Source: Heliomicrobium undosum | Lineage (GTDB): Bacteria > Bacillota > Desulfitobacteriia > Heliobacteriales > Heliobacteriaceae | NCBI RefSeq assembly: GCF_009877425.1 | Contig: NZ_WXEY01000008.1 | Location: forward strand, 62,001 to 126,000 | Length of the DNA stretch: 64,000 bases | Reading direction: 5' to 3' | In this document: piece after piece, positions 63,525 through 64,000 of the stretch | How the letters are laid out: every line of letters starts with the position of its first letter | Numbering within the stretch: position 1 is the first letter of the stretch | The notes under the pieces: generated by a model | The model's input: the letters and a program-made list of their open reading frames with translations, nothing else | Told to the model about the DNA's origin: nothing | Database searches by the model: none | Made by a program: the position numbers and the translations under genes

Positions 63525-64000
63525 CTACACCCGCTCAAAGAAGGTGCGCCGGATCACGTCAAGTTGCTGTTCCCGCGTCAGCTTGATGAAATTGACGGCG
63601 TAACCGGAGACGCGAACCGTCAACTGGGGGTACTTTTCCGGGTGGTCCATGGCGTCGAGGAGCGTCTCCCGGTCTAAGACATTCACGTTGATGTGATGGC
63701 CGCCTTGCTGGAAAAAGCCGTCGACAACGGACGTCAGGTTGGCCCGACGCTCTTCCGAGGTAGTCCCCAGGGCTTGCGGAATGATCGAAAAGGTGTAGGA
63801 GATGCCGTCCTGGCAGTCGCCATAAGGCAGTTTGGCTACCGAGTTCAGCGCCGCCAGCGCGCCCCGGCGGTCGCGCCCGTAGACGGGGTTGGCCCCCGGC
63901 GGGAAGGCTTCGCCGGCCTTGCGGCCGTCCGGCGTGGCGCCCGTCTTTTTGCCGTAGACGATGTTCGAGGTGATCGTCAGCACGCTCAAGGTCGGCACAG
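63525..64000 (-). CDS. pflB: Pyruvate formate-lyase (C-terminal part)
   Basis: The last 157 or so residues of a glycyl-radical enzyme; the N-terminus lies past the right edge. RVSGYAVNF holds the radical glycine (codon 63603-63605). [17 protein letters not shown] and [20 protein letters not shown] match PflB. It splits pyruvate with CoA into formate and acetyl-CoA without oxygen. Confidence 0.95.
   Translation of the reverse strand, partial: VPTLSVLTITSNIVYGKKTGATPDGRKAGEAFPPGANPVYGRDRRGALAALNSVAKLPYGDCQDGISYTFSIIPQALGTTSEERRANLTSVVDGFFQQGGHHINVNVLDRETLLDAMDHPEKYPQLTVRVSGYAVNFIKLTREQQLDVIRRTFFERV

Noticed and set aside
1-64000. tRNA, rRNA, CRISPR repeats, insertion sequences
   Set aside because: None recognised when reading through both strands; faint ones could still be missed by eye.

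Overview
The window is a dense, roughly 60 % G+C bacterial chromosome segment with strong AGGAGG-type ribosome binding sites, frequent GTG/TTG starts, intrinsic terminators with U-runs, an S-box (SAM-I) riboswitch, LytS/LytR-type regulation and a corrinoid methyltransferase operon. These point to a Clostridia-class Firmicute. The combination fits the Heliobacteriaceae/Peptococcaceae, but that placement is inference; there is no rRNA or photosynthesis gene here to settle it. Most genes lie on the minus strand. No tRNA, rRNA, CRISPR array, transposase or phage gene was seen.

Layout. 1-9351: a large partial protein with a C-terminal pRiA4b ORF-3-like domain; an ABC-2 exporter with a DUF4367-type secreted protein; a CaxA-type cation/proton exchanger; an AprB-like ferredoxin behind APS kinase; a PilZ protein; LarE. 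9448-17468: a compact operon with a corrinoid protein, two uroporphyrinogen-decarboxylase-family methyltransferases, a RACo-type corrinoid activator, a DUF1847 protein and a taurine/nitrate-type ABC importer. 17652-23380: sulfur amino acid genes (metY, a tandem DUF2292/YezD protein, two cysteine synthases, and metI under a SAM riboswitch). 23457-28468: uppP, a small ORF, a zinc-binding-domain chemoreceptor, and bioB with a BirA operator over its promoter. 28580-33385: a LytS/LytR-type pair followed by a CstA/BtsT-family transporter, resembling pyruvate-sensing systems. 33615-41518: kdpFABC-kdpDE for potassium. 41818-52571: a 12-gene chemosensory operon with RsbW-like and STAS proteins, CheA-receiver fusion, CheW, receptor, CheB, CheR, two CheY and three CheX-like proteins, and no flagellar genes. 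52653-59674: a VTT-domain membrane protein, RF3, a MASE3-type histidine kinase and two DUF445 proteins. 59972-64000: a minimal zincin, signal peptidase I with an FCD-domain regulator, a possible structured RNA, and the pyruvate formate-lyase genes (pflB runs off the right edge).

How it works together. The methyltransferase operon is self-contained for taking up a methylated compound, demethylating it onto cobalamin, and repairing the corrinoid by ATP-dependent reduction. It has no recognisable MtaB- or MttB-type substrate methyltransferase, so the two URO-D paralogues probably split the substrate and acceptor roles. Its leader carries a promoter, a palindrome at the predicted start and a terminator. 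It is the best candidate for an undescribed metabolic system. The chemosensory operon is the second: it joins a CheA/CheW array to a partner-switching-like pair and three CheX-like proteins.
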